Origin: Tipula vernalis
Taxonomy: Eukaryota; Arthropoda; Insecta; Diptera; Tipulidae
Length of the DNA stretch: 64,000 nt
Direction of reading: 5' to 3'
Assembly: GCA_958295665.1 (NCBI GenBank)
Contig: OY282558.1
Coordinates: 356,259,053-356,323,052 of the forward strand
Program-made: the position numbers and the translations under genes
Shown: one piece after another, positions 11,070-23,699 of the stretch
How positions within the stretch are numbered: the stretch's first letter is position 1
Layout: every line of letters starts with the position of its first letter
The notes under the pieces: model-generated
Database searches by the model: none
What the model saw: only the letters and a program-made list of their open reading frames with translations
What the model was told of the DNA's origin: nothing

Positions 11070-12660
11070 TTTAATATTACAATTAAAAAATGTAAATAAA
11101 ATTTAAACATACGAAACTAGTTTCAAATTACCATTTTGGTTTATTTTACAAGAATATTAAAACAATACTAGAAATTTTTGATTTTGGTTTTGGTTTTACT
11201 TTTTATACCAAACAAGAGCTAAGTAGGTCAAAACCTGCACAAATTTTTTTACAAACCGTCTATAAAAACTAATTTTCACACCAAATGTTTTCTCTTGCCA
11301 TCATATGGAAAATAAATGCTTTGATGTCTTGTACTCTCCAAAAATGAACAAATACGAAAAATTTAACATCAGCTGATTTTATTTACAAATATTATTGTGT
11401 GTTGATATTCATGGTTTTATTAGGATTTTTCATACAAACAGAAATTAAAAATAGAAAACAAAATTATGTTTGTATATCGTTTTTATGCGGAATTTGATAT
11501 TGTACATATTTAATCAAATAGCACTGGCAAGAATTTTCATCAACATTAAAATTTACCATCAGTGCATAAATAAAAATTGCGAAAACATTAAAATGATTGT
11601 TTTAGTGTTGGTTGAACCGAAACGAAATAAACAAATATCTATGTATATGCCTATATTTTATACACTTAACTATTCAATGAACGGTTGGAAAAACATGATG
11701 ACATTTGCGCGTATTAATTCGAACATATATTTGGGTGATTTATAAACAAAAATCTTTTTAAAAATCGAAAACGATATCAGTATCTCCATCTAACACTTCA
11801 CCGTTAAAGTTTGCATGGAAGTACTATATGTATTTATACTACGGTTGAACTTAGCCTTAAGTTGCTTATTAAGTAGCATTTTGCTTAGTAGTATTAGTAA
11901 CATTTCATTTCTTGACAAATTATTCGATATGTACACGAACTTTTCGAAATTTTCGTGAGTTTTCTAAATGTTTACTGGCTTCGAGATCAATCAAGTTTCA
12001 CATAATATAGAGATTAATCGAATTTTTCTGGGTTAATCGAGATAGTTCTGCGGTTTTTTGTGTTACATTTCAATGGTTATTCGAAATTTGACAAAGTTCT
12101 GCCCTTAGCTTTAAGTTGTGGGAGCTTACAGAGTTACACCTACAAATCTGAGTCTTGACGTTTAGTTAATTTTTCGGGATTCCAATATTTTTCTAATAAT
12201 TTCTTAGATTATTCGAAATTATTCAGGAATGACTAGGTTATTTACATGTTGGCGGTGATTAACGCGTATAGTATTTCCTTTGGTTTTACATACTTACAGA
12301 TATTTCGATATTTGAGAACTTTCTAGAATATTCAAGATACTTTGTAAATTCAACATTTTTGAGATTATTTCGGAATTCTTGCTGTTTTTCATATTATACT
12401 CGAAATTTGTGATGCTATATCGATATGAAGAAATTTCAGCAAGAAATTTCGTTTTGCTTGACGCCATTGAACAGGATCACGTGCTGTTTCGTACTCTCGA
12501 AATGCAAGGTTAGAGAATAAGAAGAAATAAATTTTTAACTAAAAGCATTACTTGTTCATATGTATAAAAAGCATTTTTAGCGGCCTAAGAAAAATTTTGC
12601 GAAATAGGACTACAAATTTTGAAAACCACCTTTACGGCATTTAAATATCTAACATAAAAA
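11070..12660. other. AT-rich stretch with degenerate TCGA-word repeats
   Basis: No recognised gene; a 91-codon plus-strand frame at 11,470-11,745 has no identifiable domain. From about 11,930 to 12,420 the sequence repeatedly uses ATTCGAAATT, TTTTCGAG and AATCGAG-like words without a fixed period, which looks like an old degenerate satellite or a foldback relic. Confidence 0.45.
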
Positions 12661-12963
12661 TAAATTAAAATCGAGAATGAACGTGCAACAACTTGGTACG
12701 AATCGAATTAGAAAAGCGAAGTTTATCATCGAGAGCAATCATAATACATAAGCATGCCGTCTTTCATTAGCAAAAAAAAGTGAAAGGCATGCTAGTGGCT
12801 ACTAAGGCCAGGAAGAAGATAACAACGCCATTGGATGCAACGGTCTGTATAGTACAAAATTAAATACACATAAAAAATCGAACGAAAATAACAAAACTTC
12901 AACAACATAATCATTTAACATGATTAACTATCAAATTCAACAAACTGCACGTCTCTCATTGCA

Positions 12964-13467
12964 ATGCAATTCATACACAAAAATTTACGCCAATGTCTCA
13001 ATGATAGATTACTTTTAATTGCTCTAATCCCAAAATTGAAAGGATTATCACAAAGTGGGTTTCGGACGGTTCAGGACAAAATTTTAATATTTGGTGAGTT
13101 TTGCTCTCAATTTAAATCAAATTTCGGTACACAAATAAGTGAACCCAAATATCCAAAGCTGCGAAAGTTCACACGACCTTATAACGTGGATTTGTTTGAG
13201 TATTATTATGAGATGTTAGTGCAGTTTATGATTCAGTACATAATAAATGGTCTGAATGATTATGAACTGGTTGGGTCACTACAAGTAAGACAGGTAATAA
13301 CTTTAGGCATTTACGTGAATGCATTTAGCGGTATCAGAATACGAAACCTGCACGTCCAGCTAATATACAACAACACGAGTATCAAGTTACATCGGATATA
13401 CCAATCATTCGATCGCAGTCCAAAAATTATACTTGCCTTTGTGAAGAAAACGGTCCTTTCAATATAA
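12964..13467 (+). pseudogene. Gypsy Gag-like fragment
   Basis: An open frame of 167 codons. Its middle section, about residues 65-110, contains LRKFTRPYN, EYYYEML and INGLNDYELVGSLQVRQVIT. I recognise this pattern as capsid-region sequence of insect gypsy-like Gag proteins, ending in the usual interaction-rich NGLxxx segment. The C-terminal third reads as out-of-frame sequence. No CCHC zinc knuckle follows. Recognition is by eye and should be read as probable rather than certain. Confidence 0.55.
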
Positions 13468-13599
13468 TAAAGTACATCCCAAAGGAAAACCTACCCAATT
13501 TTCTAATTACACATGTGATTCAATGCCACAGCATCTGATATACAGATCACAATAATGGCAGATTTTGTTTTTGTCTTCGTACGAATATATAGCAAAAGT

Positions 13600-14375
13600 G
13601 GATTTTTTTGTTGGCGATACATAGATACTATACTGTACTTTCCATGTACAACGATGCTGAAACTAAATCAAATAGAGACAATTTAGCAAAAATTGGCGAT
13701 GCTAGTTATTTCGAGTTACGTGACGGACTTGTTTATAGAAAATTTAAAAGAAGTTGTTGTTTTATGTCCCAACGACACTGCAACAGAAAATTATACACAA
13801 GTAACATGAAATAGGTCATTTTGGAGTTTTACGCGCTATTGAGATTATAGAGGTTTCTTATTATTTTCGTAAAATGTTTGATAAGGTTACTGAATTTATT
13901 AGTATATTATTAATCAACCAAAACGAGGAAAAAGAGGGTTATTCAAATGTTTAAAACAAATTAAACGAACCATTCCACCCGATACACAATGATCAAGTTG
14001 GTTCTCTCGCTGAAAGTAAGACCAAAGTATCACCTTGGGAGCCTGTGTTTTCATCACTGAAATTGGGTCGCCGAATAAAACAATAATCAGGATGATGGAA
14101 TATTTGGATGGCGAAGAACTGGAATGATGCGGATTTGTTGTAATTTTGACGTTATTTTTTCTATTTACATATTTGACCACATTTTGCACACGGTGCAAAT
14201 GAGCCCATGCTCAATATATGGATTTAGTCCTATCTGAAACTGAATTTATCATAAATAATACAATAAATCGAACAATAAAAACTAAGTTAGATGAAACTAA
14301 GGCAATACTTCGATCGCAAAAAAATTACAACATATTCTTATGTCGAATTCATTTGAAGAAACAATTTTACCTTAA
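13600..14375 (+). pseudogene. Gypsy integrase fragment (H2C2 zinc domain and start of core)
   Basis: Across shifting frames the plus strand gives a DGLVYRK-like lead, LFYVP, then a HEIGHFG histidine pair (H-x3-H) and an RSYYFRKM-like segment. This is the order seen in gypsy integrase zinc-binding domains, although the C-x2-C pair is lost. Around 13,965-14,010 a PFHPIHNDQVG sequence matches the start of the catalytic core (the aspartate lies in the HNDQ position). A later fragment at 14,218-14,300 fits the core's ...FIINNT... strand. It is clearly dead. Confidence 0.7.
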
Positions 14376-14619
14376 AGGCCGGTACGTTGCTGAAGTGAAA
14401 TGAAATGTTCATTGGTCCCAAGGCGATTGAAAAACGAGAAAGTCAAATGATGAAACGTCAAAATTTATCTTCATATTTATCGTCCGAGACAACTGCGCAC
14501 CGCAAAATGTAATTCAGCGGTGAAATTTTCATTTTCGTTTTCGATTGTGTCATTTTTATATGAGAACAAGCGTTGTTTTACATGAGAAATTCCATTTCAC
14601 TTCAGCAGCGTACCGGCCT
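14376..14619. mobile_element. 244-bp MITE inside gypsy relic A
   Basis: Terminal inverted repeats of 25-26 bp with one mismatch, starting AGGCCGGTACG and followed by TGCTGAAGTGAAAT (left 14,376-14,401, right 14,594-14,619). The interior is non-coding. It follows gypsy integrase coding remnants directly, so it most likely inserted into that element. No clear target duplication is visible. Confidence 0.75.
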
Positions 14620-14998
14620 GTAGTGTATAAAAAGAGAACTGAATGTATATAACTAAAAATGTACTGAGGGTAAAAATTGGTATGCACTAGTGCATTTTTT
14701 GCTACTCTAGCTTGGTTTAGTCGAGTAATTCCCCTTTTTTATACACACCAACAAATATGAGGTATATTATTATGATGACATATATTATTATGATGATATT
14801 TTGGATTTGACCTTTTAAATTATGTCATCTGTAACTTATGTGTAAAATGACAATGTGACTTAACGAAAATAAAATTGTATTTTAAAATAAAAATAAAATT
14901 TGTATGAATTTCTGTTCTAACATCCAGAATATGGAGGATATTTAGGGATAATTATTTGTCAACACGAACACACACATAAAAAAGCGCCATTTATTATT
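14620..14998. other. Spacer between MITE and LTR
   Basis: No gene recognised. The dinucleotide-poor sequence around 14,690-14,740 is slightly less AT-rich. ATTATTATGATGA words repeat at 14,765-14,800. It may be leftover gypsy A sequence. Confidence 0.4.
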
Positions 14999-15708
14999 TG
15001 TAGTCGACTGACGTAAAAAATTAGAATACTTCATCAACGAGGGGAAACAAATCTAACGAATTCGACACAGCAAAGTGGGAGGATACGTGTTTATACACAC
15101 TTGATGTGTCTTCTCAACGTAACACCATATACTTTATTGATACACTTGATAACTTGAGCGTCCGCCCAGACGGCTCTATTAACCCAATTCTTGGGCTTAT
15201 GCGAATTTCACATTACTCTAAATGACACACAATTTTTTTTTTTGTTATTTAATTATTTATAAGTTATATTTATTCACAATTATATGTTATAATTTATAGT
15301 ATATTATAATTTATTATTTTCCGCTTTTTAAATGTGGCAAAGCGAGCAAGAAGAAGTAAGTAAAAAAAAGGTACACGACCGTAACCAAAGAGGTATAACG
15401 AGAGAGTGTATAAAAAATGAAAAATAATTATCTTGTTTTTGTGTTTATTGGTTGCCTACACATACCCTGTATGTGCCTACACATACACTGTAAAATTTAA
15501 TGAATATGATGTACGGGCGTGCTCGTTGGTCGTTGCGTTGTAAGCTGTAAGATATGCATACGTGAGCGCTGATATAAATTGTTGATATATCGCGACGATA
15601 GAACGAATTTAAATATTTTGTGTACGCGCTCCAATATATGTGATTGATATATTGTAGCAATGAACGGATGTAATTATTTACAAATATAAATATGAGTGAA
15701 GCGCTACA
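14999..15708 (-). repeat. 3' LTR of gypsy element B
   Basis: On the minus strand a 710-bp segment begins TGTAGCGC and ends GACTACA, giving the expected TG...CA ends with matching 5-bp TGTAG/CTACA inverted termini. It follows the gypsy pol stop and a purine-rich stretch (CGGCGGAG, with a second AGGGAGGGGAAG block further up) that would serve as polypurine tract. An AATAAA signal lies at 15,444-15,449 (minus). The 5' LTR is not in the window, so the ends could not be checked by comparison, and the downstream boundary is inferred. Confidence 0.65.
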
Positions 15709-15737
15709 GGACTCCGCCGCCAGTGATCTTCCCCTCC

Positions 15738-16140
15738 CTAGGGAATAATTGAATGAGTTGAGACAATACGGACTCTTTTGTGTGGTCGATGGCTTGGTAT
15801 TCTCTCAGCCGAACTTAGGATTCCGTAAGCAGGTTTGAGTCGATCGATTGAAATGTTGTCATTTTTTCCATTAATCGATATGATAAAATGTTTTCGAAGT
15901 CGACGTATAACTTTATACGGACCTTCATAGGCAGGAGCTAATCCCGTGCGAACCTTGTTTGTTCTAATGAAGACAAAATCGCAGTTGTCGAGCGATTTCG
16001 GAACAAAAACGTCATCTTGCTTGGATTGACGGGTTGATTTGGGTACAAGGTTCTGCATGGTATTGTCGCAGTTTGTCGATGACTGTTAAAATCACCGGCA
16101 GCCGTGTTTACGGCTTTTTCATAAGAACACACTACCAAAT
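15738..16140 (-). pseudogene. Gypsy element B pol C-terminus (integrase C-terminal domain)
   Basis: Two overlapping minus-strand frames (16,138-15,938 and 16,058-15,738) together give the end of an insect gypsy Pol polyprotein. It has the DFVFIRTNKVR segment, then APAYEGPYKVIRR, and a NISIDRLKPAYG motif near residue 80 of the second frame, which is the small beta-barrel integrase C-terminal domain followed by the usual tail. One frameshift separates the frames near 16,050. The catalytic core upstream is missing; the element is truncated near 16,140. Its orientation is opposite to gypsy relic A. Confidence 0.85.
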
Positions 16141-16189
16141 TATTCGGCGCAACAATTTTAATTTATCGTGTGGAATTTTTGGATACCTG

Positions 16190-16211
16190 GTACGAAGCCG
16201 TACCAGGTAAA
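16190..16211. repeat. Short perfect hairpin at an element edge
   Basis: TACCTGGTAC and its complement GTACCAGGTA are separated by GAAGCC. It lies just beyond the truncation point of gypsy B and may be the end of another insertion. Its function is unknown. Confidence 0.5.
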
Positions 16212-16319
16212 ACGGTATGTAACGTTAATTTTTTTAATTGTGTTTGTTAGTGTCACAAGATCGATCACGTGCCAAATTAATGTCTAAATTGTTTTTACTG
16301 TTTTTTTTTTGCTTCTCAT

Positions 16320-16930
16320 TTCTGATGAAACGGAGCCTTACCAACGCGTACCTAACATAACTAATAGTACCAAACACACCACATTCATCACATACAGATC
16401 ATCACTCAAAATGTGGTCGTACTATCATACGACACGTAGTAAAGCCACATCGCAAATCATATAGATGACATCACACATTTACACATAACCACAGCACCTT
16501 CAAACACATGGAGTCAGCACCTGTCAGCGCCATTATCACACCAGCCGGCACAACACTACCATCGTCACGTTAGCTGATCTGAACATAGACAGACCGAAAC
16601 CAACCATGTTTCGCAGGAACGGGAAAATCACTTGCAGGGGAGTCCTCTAGCAGCTCACTCATGCGTGCTCTGCCACAAAGTATCACTCACATACATTGGC
16701 GTCTGAGTCTACCCAACCACTAATACAATGTCTTAACGCCGCTCAACGTTGACATTACCATTTGGGAACACAGGCATTCAACCAATGAACTACTGTCTCA
16801 TTCACATGAAGAGACAACAAAACAAAATAAAATTTAATCTTCTTTTCACTTCAGTCTGCTCTCGATCGTCAATGCAGTGACATGCCGCCCACCTCGCACG
16901 CGGATACAAATTAGCAATAGGTGGTTAAAA
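16320..16930. other. Island richer in C and A, possibly an LTR and flank
   Basis: Composition changes abruptly to C/A-rich sequence (CACATC, ACCAAC words), unlike the flanking AT-rich DNA. A purine-rich GCAGGGGAGTCC at about 16,635-16,646, followed by a segment with AATAAA-like sequence near 16,827 and a CT-rich downstream part, resembles a polypurine tract plus LTR in plus orientation. I could not find a second copy or coding sequence, so this is a suggestion only. Confidence 0.35.
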
Positions 16931-17041
16931 ACACCAAATTAAATTATGTAAACCTATGTATATAACTTAAATAAATAATTTTTATAACATCAATTTAAAA
17001 TAAAATAAATAAATTATAATAACTAAATAAAAAAATTAATT

Positions 17042-17278
17042 ATGTATGAAAATTGTTTAATAAAGTGCAATTATATTTTATGCACTTTAAAGTGGTTAAC
17101 AAACGTTGTGACGACCCCTTGGTTAAATCATAAGTTGTTGTCGCAATTTAAAGGTCCATATATGGTAACTCCAGTCCTCCTTGGTGAACGCTACGTTATT
17201 GAATATATTGCTGGACAACAACAGCCACAAAAATCGTACAAAAGCATATATTCTGCATTCAACATGAAGAAATATTAA
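17042..17278 (+). pseudogene. Gypsy pol C-terminal fragment
   Basis: An open frame of 78 codons whose second half has the FKGPYMVTPVL and RYVIEYI pattern. This is the integrase C-terminal barrel of gypsy Pol (GPY motif), ending in a FNMKKY tail before the stop. The first 25 residues read as noise. It has the same orientation as gypsy relic A at 12.9-14.4 kb and could be that element's end, separated by the minus-strand gypsy B and other insertions. This is likely but unproven. Confidence 0.65.
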
Positions 17279-17279
17279 T

Positions 17280-18290
17280 ACTCAACACAATGTGAAGAAA
17301 TATTAATCTTAGCAATAGGGTTTTTCGTTGTTTTTCCTTTGGATCGAAAAGTTTCCTCGCAATGCGGAAGAATAAAAATCGCGTATTGGAACGCATTATA
17401 TGTTATGTTCATAACAATTTCTCATTCGTATTTTTCCTGGTTGTAAAAGATTTGAATTTTTATAATTTTGTTTACGATCGATTATGTAATTTACGTCAGG
17501 TATGAATACTGCACATGTTGGTTACACCATCATCCTTTTGAAATACGTATGGCCTTTCACCACTTACGTTATCTATCTAGGGTTTCAAAACTACTTCCAG
17601 AACCTCTATGTAGGCAGCAGCATACACCCGAAGTCCTTGAGGAAAAAAGCGAGGTAGCATGACGTGTCCTTCATTGCTCAACACTCTCAAAACCATGATA
17701 GTAGCCAGAAACTTTGTTTGCTTGACATGAAAGACATTAGAAGGATCTGCACATAGGGACCTATCATTTCGTCGACTGATGAATCACTGTTTCCAAGTTT
17801 TTGCAGACAAAAACTTACCTTTGCGCATCAATAGATCGGGTGACATTCCAAAATTGGGGTCATGCAAGATCGGTGTAATTCGCATGTATCATGACGATAA
17901 AAACGAATTTTTCATTAAATATAAATCAGCTTATTCTCCTCCATTTATGATCTGAAGAGAAAAAAAAGGAAAAATAACTTGTTACGAAGTGTCAAGCATA
18001 TATGTGAGTCTTCTCAAATATCTAACAGACCAGGTATTTAAATTCGCCCAAATATTTGTACGAATAAATACACCTAAATGTCACCTTCTATTCCTAACTC
18101 TAAATAGCATAATTGAATTGTTTTAATTAAACCAACACTTAGATAAGTAAAAACGAAGCAAATATTTGCGCAAACTCATTTAGGAATTATTTTCTCGGTT
18201 TCTCGAGAAAATATATATGTTAATGTTAATATATATATACTATATATTAATCTCCTTTTCTAAGTAAAATCTTTGATTAGCCGATATCAA
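17280..18290. other. Unassigned stretch with slightly higher GC
   Basis: No coding region recognised; a 64-codon frame at 17,468-17,662 has no domain I know. Composition around 17,500-17,900 is less AT-rich than average, which could indicate more retroelement sequence (3' flank of the gypsy fragment). Confidence 0.35.
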
Positions 18291-18760
18291 ACACTCCCAA
18301 TTATTTGGGCAAGATTCGGCTATAAAACATGAATTTTAAGTTTTCAACTTAAAATATTGAGTATTTTTTCGTAATGGCCAAATAAAATGCACTCTCAGAG
18401 ATTTAGGTAACGTTCGGCTACATTAATCAAACTGGCCTTTGTATGGACTTCATTAACAGATTTTTTTTTTTTTTCAAATGGGTGATTTGGACCCTTATTC
18501 ATGAAACTTTTCGACTTTGAAGAAAAATTCAAGCGGGGGAAATGTAATTGTTTTAATGGTTCATTATAACTTAATATTTTGGGTAGTTTCTTTTGATGGC
18601 CCAATAGCAAGCACGCTCAGAATTTAGGCAAGCTTCGACTTCATAGGTCAAACTTCATGGTAGCCTTAAGCTAACTATTGTAAATATTTTCTCATAATGA
18701 TCCAACAATAAGCACCGCCAGAGACTTAGGTAATTTTGGGTTATATAGGTCCATCAAGTG
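18290..18760. repeat. Degenerate direct repeats
   Basis: A phrase like ATGGCCCAATA...GCAC-CTCAGAGATTTAGG-AA--TTCGGCT recurs at about 18,372, 18,595 and 18,700, with a weaker copy at 18,300. The spacing is irregular (roughly 100-220 bp). Copies are well diverged. Confidence 0.55.
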
Positions 18761-18761
18761 T

Positions 18762-19212
18762 ATGAAGCGCAATATCTGTATAATAAGCCCCATACAAGCG
18801 CACAAGCATTTTAATGGATCTTGGTCTATAGCAGATATACAAAACAATTTGTGGCGCCATGTTTCAGAGTTTCATTTCAATGTGTCATCAATACCGGCAT
18901 CAGTCTTATCATCAGTGAAATTTAAATTGTTCAAGTTAAAATTGGATCTTTCAACTTTAGTAGATTTCCAATATTTTTTTAATTCATTTAAAGTAAATGG
19001 TTGATTACTTTGATTCCGGTAAATTGAATAGCAATGGGAAAACCATGAGGCCAGCGGCGGAATACTTTCCTAATTTATCTTTGTTAATATGTGAAAGGAG
19101 CAATAATTGGTCGATAGAATTGGTTCAAGAACAGTTTGTTTTATATGTTTCTCTGAAGAAAAAAATCTCGAAAAACCAATATTTTAAATCCAACAATAAA
19201 TTCTTTAAATGA
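18762..19212 (+). other. Two adjoining short open frames, unassigned
   Basis: Frames at 18,762-19,004 (80 codons) and 18,997-19,212 (71 codons) overlap by 8 bp. Neither shows a signal peptide, membrane segment or domain that I recognise. The composition is more varied than in most of the short frames here, so a decayed element or exon is possible. There is no evidence of expression. Confidence 0.25.
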
Positions 19213-19239
19213 TTATTTTATTTCGGTTTCACTATAGCT

Positions 19240-20225
19240 TATAGGATGAATTCTGCTGCCTCAAATCCTCGTTCTCACGATATAGAAATTTCAATATTCA
19301 TAGAAATTTGAACTAAAACATCGACAATGCAGACTACATTATTAGACTCACAGCCAAAAATAAAAAATGTGGCCGTTATGAGCCTACAGTATTTAGCCGA
19401 AAGTTATCCATCTGTTGCAAAGAAAACTTTCGTTAAAAAACGTGCATGAAAAAAACTTGTTCCATCTAGCTACTGGTGGAAAATATCGGAAAATCATATA
19501 AATTTATAAAATATTTGAATTTGGTATAAAATCAACCTCTAGCTAAAGTATCAGGGCAAGTAAAATCAAGTGAAGTTTCTCGTTGAAAAATCAGTGCATG
19601 CAATAAAAGTGGTTAATTTTGTCGTCGGAAATCTGAAAAAATTCGATTTTCAAAAAATCATTAGAAGCCTTGTATAAAATCAGGTACTTTATTGTACAGT
19701 AGCTGATTTTTACAAAGCTTCTGATGATTATTTGAGTATACAATTTTCTAATGATGCTTGGAAAATTTAATTTTTGCAATATATTTTTTTTTTACTCAGC
19801 GATACCACTTGAAAATTACATCAATGCAATCCTCCTTAATTAGACTCCCAGATTTCCCACGGAAAAGTTGACAGAATATTTTTTCTGCAATAGCTAGTGA
19901 CAAATCACATCAATGCAATTCATCTCTATACTGTATGACATACAGTGTAACACACTCTATGGTGAGCCTGATTTTCTACCAATATTAAGTATTTTTTGGA
20001 TTCAGCGGATTTTCTATAATTTTCAACAAGAAAATGTACCGACGCTTTGCCACGTATAAGACTATCGACAGAAGCTTTGAAGGATATTCATGCAGCCATA
20101 GTAACTTTCACCTAACCACTCTCGGTTTATAAAGATATTAGTTTCTACTTTCGGCTTCAAACTATTGACAGACTTTAATTGGTTTCCGCTTTCTCGACTT
20201 TATACTTTCGGACGACTAAATATAA
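19240..20225. repeat. Degraded relative of foldback element B
   Basis: Contains ACAATGCAGACTACATTAT and TTTAGCCGAAAGTTATCC near 19,325-19,410, matching the terminal zone of the foldback at 46,122-47,540. In the opposite orientation, around 19,815-19,930, are the subrepeat phrases GATTTCCCACGG, GCAATAGCTAGTGACAAATC and ACATCAATGCAAT. Arms are badly diverged, so this is an old copy. Confidence 0.55.
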
Positions 20226-23200
20226 AATAAATAACTTTGCAAAGGGCTCTTTGTGCGAGGGTGGCATGAAGAGGTCCCTTCGAATGCTTACATTTAAATA
20301 TGTGGCCGCCTTCTGATCTTTATCTTGACGCACATGTGGACTATTTATCGCGTATTATAATAATTTCGAACAAATACTAAAAACTCGTATAATTTAAATT
20401 ATCGAAATTAGTTTTAAAAACTTGGATGGTTTATTTTTTAGCCTTATAGCTTGGATAGGATAAAGCAAACATAATTTTAATAATTCCGGTGGACGCCGAA
20501 AATTGAGATTGTAGAAATCGGGATTTGTAACGGAAGATTTTAAAAACATTGATTTTTAAAAGGGGAGTTTTGAAATCCGGATTTGGTAAACGGGATTATT
20601 ATGCAAATGGCGTTAAACTATGAACAAAATATTTTATGATCACCCAACCCGGTCAACCCGATTGTAAAATTCTGACAAAACACTACATTGACACATCACC
20701 TGTTATATCCAGAAATAACGTATTTTACAGCATTAGGTCATACACTACGATTCGGATGACCTTTACAACTGTGTGAACATGCTAACAGGATTTTGTGTTT
20801 TAAAACTTTTAGTCAATCGTTCGTTTAAAGCTAAACCAAAGATTAGCTTAGATAAATCACCGTTCTGAATCAAGAAAATCAGATATCTTTGGTACCCTCT
20901 GGACGAAAACGATTCTTTTTTGTTAAACAGGCTAGATAAACCATCGAAATGACTGGTATCAAAGGTTGCCAACCTTTTTTAAGAAAAACTGAAAGTAACT
21001 AGTTTGCCGCTTTGTTTGCCATTTTTGTTGATGTAAATGTTGGGAAAATATGCATCATCCAAGTCGATCCTTATGGTATAATATATTTAAGCCAAAAATT
21101 CACATATATACGCAAAGATTAAAATATCGGGCTACAAAGCGTAAATGGTAATTGGTTGGTAGTAGTCTTAGGCCATTCACAAATTCGAGTCTCATATCGA
21201 TTGAGTAAAATTTAAAGTGTCTGTGCACCCTTGATATAGGACTGAGGAACTTGAAGGATATCAGTGGTATGATTTTAAACTTTATAGTATGCTGTTGTCG
21301 GATGTATTAGTAGGTTAGCAAGCGGTCTTGGTTCAGAGCGATTCTGCATATCAGCAAGTTTGTAATATTGGATCAGATTTTTCCGATAACTGTACTAATT
21401 TTCGTTTTCAAAAGGAGAGTCTTGATTTATGAAATCAAACTATGTGAATCGGCTAATCATTATTCGTATATGTATTGTGGTTCCATATCTGCAGCTAAAA
21501 CAAATAAAACGCATAACGATAACAGGGCTTGAGTTTATTGCATAATAATGTATGTTAATACACATAAAATTTACGAACATTTATGAGGCTATGCTGTATG
21601 GTTCATTATTTTATTATTATATTTATTATTCTGGCATTGTGGAGTAAAATACTCATGCGGGTACATCTTTATTCATCGAGTTTTGGCTATCATAAAAAAT
21701 GATTTCCTGATACTCTTATAACAAGCCTTATTACGAGCTTTTATGTGCCAAAGGATCGATTTTTAAAATAATCTTATGGTTATAAATTTTCGGAGCGTAC
21801 ATAAAACGTATATAGGTAGATAGATAGATTTAAGAGAAAATTGGTAATTTCCGTAGTGGTTTTAAGTGATAGTTATATTTACAGTTTATTGTTGAGTCGG
21901 GTTATAAAAATCAGTTATTAAAATAAATTACTGCGGATTTATAAAAAAGGTTATTTGGTTTTGTGCGATAATTATGTCGATGTTTTCTATTACGGTTACT
22001 CGTTTATCTTATTTTCAATTTCTTCAGAAATACGTATTACGTATCCTTACCACAAAAAATTGTCATATGTCAAATTTTGATTATTATTAATAGCTATAGC
22101 TAAAATATATTTCATTTAATTAATTAAAAATAAAAATTGAATTTCATTATGATGAGATAACATAAACAAAAAAAGGGTTAATCTATAATATAATTAAGAC
22201 AACCTCTAAATGACATAATATACGCAATGTTCAAACATACCCGTCCTATTTAATATATTTAGATGATTTCTTATATACAAGATTTCATACCCTTTTTATC
22301 TTAACACATATCCCTACACACCCATACATACATTAAATGAATCCTCATTTTTAATCGACAGGATATATAAAAGCTTTTTCATTTCACATTTCAATGATAA
22401 TTGATTAGAATCACTGATTATTGATAATGTTTTTACGTTTTTGTTGCGTAAGATTTCATCTTAATATTTTATCGCTAAGATTACATAATTTACTTAAAAA
22501 ATAAATAAAAATAAATAAATGGTATGCTGAGACAAAATATGGATGAAGATGAACACGAAATAATAATAATAATAAGATGAGAGCAAAATTCCATTGATTA
22601 GAATTTATGATAAGAAAAAGGGAGCAAAGTGGAAAAAAGGGATTGCTTGTATTACTTTAAACTTAATAAATAAAATATTAAGATTATACCAATGAAGATT
22701 TTATTTTTATTATTATTATTATAATCGTAACACAAAAAAGTTCCATCATCCTTTATTTTCACATATTACATCCACATTTCTCCTTTTCAACATTATATCC
22801 TTAAATTTAATCCAATTTAAACGAATTAATGTGTATAAGTATTCGTTTTATATACGAGTATATGCGTAAGGATACATTTTTTAAAGTTAATTCAACTTTT
22901 GCTAAAAATGTGCTGTTTTTTAGGGAGAATTTATGTAAATTAATGGAATATTTCGTCTATTTTATGTATCTCGGGTTAATACAATTTTTTTTTTGTGGAT
23001 AATTAATTAAAATTAAATAATAATATGATCAGGCTCATAATTATACATATTTTGAACTTTATTTAGGCAAACATTTTTATATTTTATGCGTATTTTGGAG
23101 AATAAGCTTGTTTTATTAAAATGTTGGGTGTTAAAACATATTATATTTATGAAATGGTTCAAATTTTGGTTTTCGCTTCGATGCGCTGTAAAGGGTAGCT

Positions 23201-23699
23201 TAATTATTTAGGGTGAGCGAGCTAATAATAATTATAAAATTAATGAAGTTAACTTTGAAATTAGGTTAGAATAGCAATTAAAATTTAAAAGAGATGAGAT
23301 CAAATGCAGACTTCTTGTTTCTTTGTCTATTGAATACACTCTAAAAATGTTTTGGTTTGATTTTGTGTCAATTATGGTATGTAACTTTTTGAATGTCAAA
23401 CAAATTCCCAACTGGTATTAAAACATTGAACCTAGCAAATTCAATCAAAAAGAAAAATCCAACTATCATTGGTTTAATTATCAACGGCAAAACAAAAATT
23501 TAATCGAAAGCTAACTGATTTTGAAAAGAATCACAGGGTCACAGCATATTCCAATTAGCTAAACCCACAGTAATTTTCTGAATTAAATGTTTTAGATAAT
23601 AATTATGAATAATAATTGTTCAATATATAATTATGGAAATTCATAAAATTGCATGGTCTTATTAAATATTGTGTCGATTATGCCCATCATACAACAAGC
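20226..23699. other. AT-rich stretch without recognisable gene
   Basis: No coding region, RNA gene or terminal repeat was found. A small AAT/ATT triplet run lies at 22,560-22,580 and again, complementary, at 22,703-22,725. Confidence 0.5.

Larger units (their letters stand above)
12900..14375 (+). mobile_element. Gypsy-type LTR retrotransposon relic (element A)
   Basis: Plus-strand remnant with Gag-like sequence at 12,964-13,467 followed, without protease or reverse transcriptase, by the integrase zinc-binding region at 13,600-13,930 and the start of the integrase core at about 13,960-14,340. The polymerase part must have been deleted. Several frameshifts and stops are present. No LTR was identified at the left. 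The copy is cut at its right by the MITE at 14,376. A gypsy pol C-terminus in the same orientation at 17,042-17,278 may be its other end, with later insertions between. Confidence 0.7.
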
